Below the pieces are notes generated by a model. It was not told the origin of the DNA and did not search any database. It worked only from the letters and a program-made list of their open reading frames with translations. Shown one piece after another: positions 4,648 through 5,562 of a stretch of DNA of 5,562 bases (the stretch's first letter is position 1; the number at the start of each line of letters is the position of its first letter). This DNA comes from Megamonas sp. UBA1792 (GTDB taxonomy: Bacteria; Bacillota_C; Negativicutes; Selenomonadales; Selenomonadaceae). The position numbers and the translations under genes were made by a program. Location of the stretch: positions 1-5,562 of the forward strand of contig DCFY01000117.1 in assembly GCA_002315155.1 (NCBI GenBank), read 5' to 3'.

Positions 4648-4989
4648 ATGAACATTATTCAAGCTTTAGAACAAGAACAGCTTCGTTCGGACATTCCGGT
4701 TTTCGCACCAGGGGATACGGTTCGTGTACATGTAAAAGTTGTCGAAGGTACACGGGAACGTATTCAGATGTTTGAAGGTGTTGTTATTGGTCGTCAGGGT
4801 ACAGGAGTTCGTGAAACATTTACAGTTAGGCGTATTTCTTATGGTGTTGGTGTTGAACGTATGTTCCCTGTGCATTCTCCAAGACTTGAAAAAATTGACG
4901 TTGTACGTAAGGGTATTGTCCGTCGGGCAAAACTTTACTATTTGCGTAATCTTACGGGTAAAGCTGCTCGTATCAGAGAAAAACGTTAA
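4648..4989 (+). CDS. rplS: 50S ribosomal protein L19
   Basis: L19 lies at the 30S-50S interface of the large subunit and contributes to intersubunit bridges. The 113 residues are normal. The motifs are typical in order: [20 protein letters not shown] (residues 19-38), [15 protein letters not shown] (39-53), [18 protein letters not shown] (58-75), [20 protein letters not shown] (76-95) and [14 protein letters not shown] (96-109). The gene has its own strong promoter, a structured leader, a strong ribosome-binding site and a strong terminator behind it. It can therefore be expressed as a nearly independent unit within the cluster. Confidence 0.98.
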   Translation: MNIIQALEQEQLRSDIPVFAPGDTVRVHVKVVEGTRERIQMFEGVVIGRQGTGVRETFTVRRISYGVGVERMFPVHSPRLEKIDVVRKGIVRRAKLYYLRNLTGKAARIREKR

Positions 4990-4995
4990 TAGCAT

Positions 4996-5028
4996 TAATA
5001 GGGGCTGTGTGCAGTCCCTATTATTTTT
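4996..5028 (+). terminator. Strong intrinsic terminator after rplS
   Basis: A 12-bp stem (4996-5007 with 5012-5023) contains one G-U pair and closes a 4-base loop TGTG. Its base is AATAGGG against CCCTATT, and its top is CTG against CAG. TTTTT (5024-5028) follows directly. It begins 6 bases after the rplS stop. Only 2 bases separate the U-tract from the lepB ribosome-binding site. Confidence 0.92.
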
Positions 5029-5030
5029 CT

Positions 5031-5036
5031 AGGAGG
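5031..5036 (+). promoter_or_regulatory. Ribosome-binding site of lepB
   Basis: AGGAGG lies 8 bases before ATG 5045. It sits immediately behind the terminator, with no room for a promoter between them. Confidence 0.8.
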
Positions 5037-5044
5037 CTATTTTT

Positions 5045-5562
5045 ATGAATTCACTCGGTGAAGAAGTCAAGGACTGGGTTATATCGATAGTGGTTGCAGT
5101 TGTTTTAGCATTCTTTATCCGCTATTTTATTGTTGAGCTTTATCTTGTTGATGGTCCGTCGATGCAGCCGACCTTACTCAACCACGAGCGCCTTGTAGTA
5201 AATAAATTTATTTACCGTTTTAGGGTACCGCAGCGGGGAGAAGTTCTTATATTTAAGTATCCACAGGATCAGAGCCGTGACTTTATCAAGCGTGTCATTG
5301 CCATTCCGGGTGATACAATTGAAATAAAAGACGGTAGAGTGTTTGTAAATCAGCAGCTTATGAATGAGCCATATATCCTGAGTAAGACACGTGGTGATTA
5401 TCCGCTTACGACAATTCCGGAAGGCACTATCTTTGTTATGGGTGATAACCGCAACAATTCAGAGGATAGTCGATTTGCCGATGTTGGTTTTGTACCGTAT
5501 AACCTTATAAAAGGGAAGGCGGTTATGATTTTTTGGCCGTTTGATCAGTTAAAAACTTTGCC
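5045..5562 (+). CDS. lepB: LepB, type I signal peptidase (3' end beyond the window)
   Basis: This membrane serine protease removes signal peptides from exported proteins on the outer face of the membrane. The 172 visible codons cover nearly the whole short Gram-positive form, and only the last residues are missing. A single N-terminal membrane anchor spans about residues 12-30. Box B is GPSMQPTL with the nucleophile Ser39. Box C/D is RGEVLIF (64-70) followed by DFIKRVIAIPGD (79-90) with the general base Lys82. Box E is GDNRNNSEDSR (133-143). The order and Ser/Lys dyad fit the prokaryotic P-type rather than the ER-type, which has His in place of Lys. The frame stays open to the window end. It lies behind the rplS terminator with no visible promoter of its own, so expression probably relies on read-through or an upstream promoter I could not identify. 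Confidence 0.96.
   Translation, partial: MNSLGEEVKDWVISIVVAVVLAFFIRYFIVELYLVDGPSMQPTLLNHERLVVNKFIYRFRVPQRGEVLIFKYPQDQSRDFIKRVIAIPGDTIEIKDGRVFVNQQLMNEPYILSKTRGDYPLTTIPEGTIFVMGDNRNNSEDSRFADVGFVPYNLIKGKAVMIFWPFDQLKTL

Noticed and set aside
4616..4651. Eleven-codon frame in the rplS leader ending in an ATGA overlap with rplS
   Set aside because: No Shine-Dalgarno precedes it, its own codons form the rplS ribosome-binding site, and the ATGA overlap is likely accidental.
4895..4944. TTGACG and TATTGT/TATTTG as an internal lepB promoter in rplS
   Set aside because: The spacings are wrong (13 bp) or the hexamers poor, and any transcript would still run into the terminator at 4996-5028.
4945..4956. 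CGTAA-TC-TTACG inverted repeat in rplS
   Set aside because: It lies in the conserved LRNLTG codons of L19 and is not near a promoter or gene border.

Overview
The window is a conserved housekeeping block from a low-to-moderate G+C Gram-positive (Firmicutes/Bacillota) chromosome. The gene order is ftsY (3' part) - ylxM - ffh - rpsP - khpA (ylqC) - ylqD - rimM - trmD - rplS - lepB (5' part), all on the + strand. Up to rplS it matches the smc-ftsY-ylxM-ffh-rpsP-ylqC-ylqD-rimM-trmD-rplS order known from Bacillus subtilis. The presence of ylqD, and lepB directly after rplS, fits Negativicutes or a related Clostridia-like lineage, but that placement is inference and no species can be named from this sequence.

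Layout. Positions 1-444 hold the GTPase end of the SRP receptor FtsY. An 85-base gap (445-529) carries a near-consensus vegetative promoter bracketed by two copies of a 16-bp palindrome. Then come ylxM (530-886) and ffh (889-2244), the SRP accessory factor and the SRP GTPase, almost touching. A candidate promoter in the 3' end of ffh precedes rpsP (ribosomal protein S16). khpA (KH-domain RNA-binding protein) follows, then a 93-base gap with a hairpin. ylqD and rimM overlap by 29 bases, and trmD begins 2 bases after rimM. A very strong extended -10 promoter sits across the trmD stop codon and serves rplS (L19), which has a foldable leader. A 12-bp terminator closes rplS, and the lepB Shine-Dalgarno sequence begins 2 bases behind its U-tract.

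The genes join two themes. One is co-translational protein export: FtsY and Ffh deliver ribosomes to the membrane, YlxM modulates the pathway, and LepB cleaves signal peptides. The other is ribosome and tRNA maturation: S16, L19, the 30S maturation factor RimM, the tRNA m1G37 methyltransferase TrmD and the RNA-binding protein KhpA. Ribosome-binding sites are strong before rpsP, rplS and lepB and absent or poor before trmD, consistent with the known excess of ribosomal proteins over the processing enzymes.

No mobile element, CRISPR, phage gene, tRNA or rRNA was seen. I see no new multi-gene system. The most interesting content is regulatory: the twin palindromes around the ylxM promoter, the rplS leader, and the terminator wedged against the lepB ribosome-binding site.
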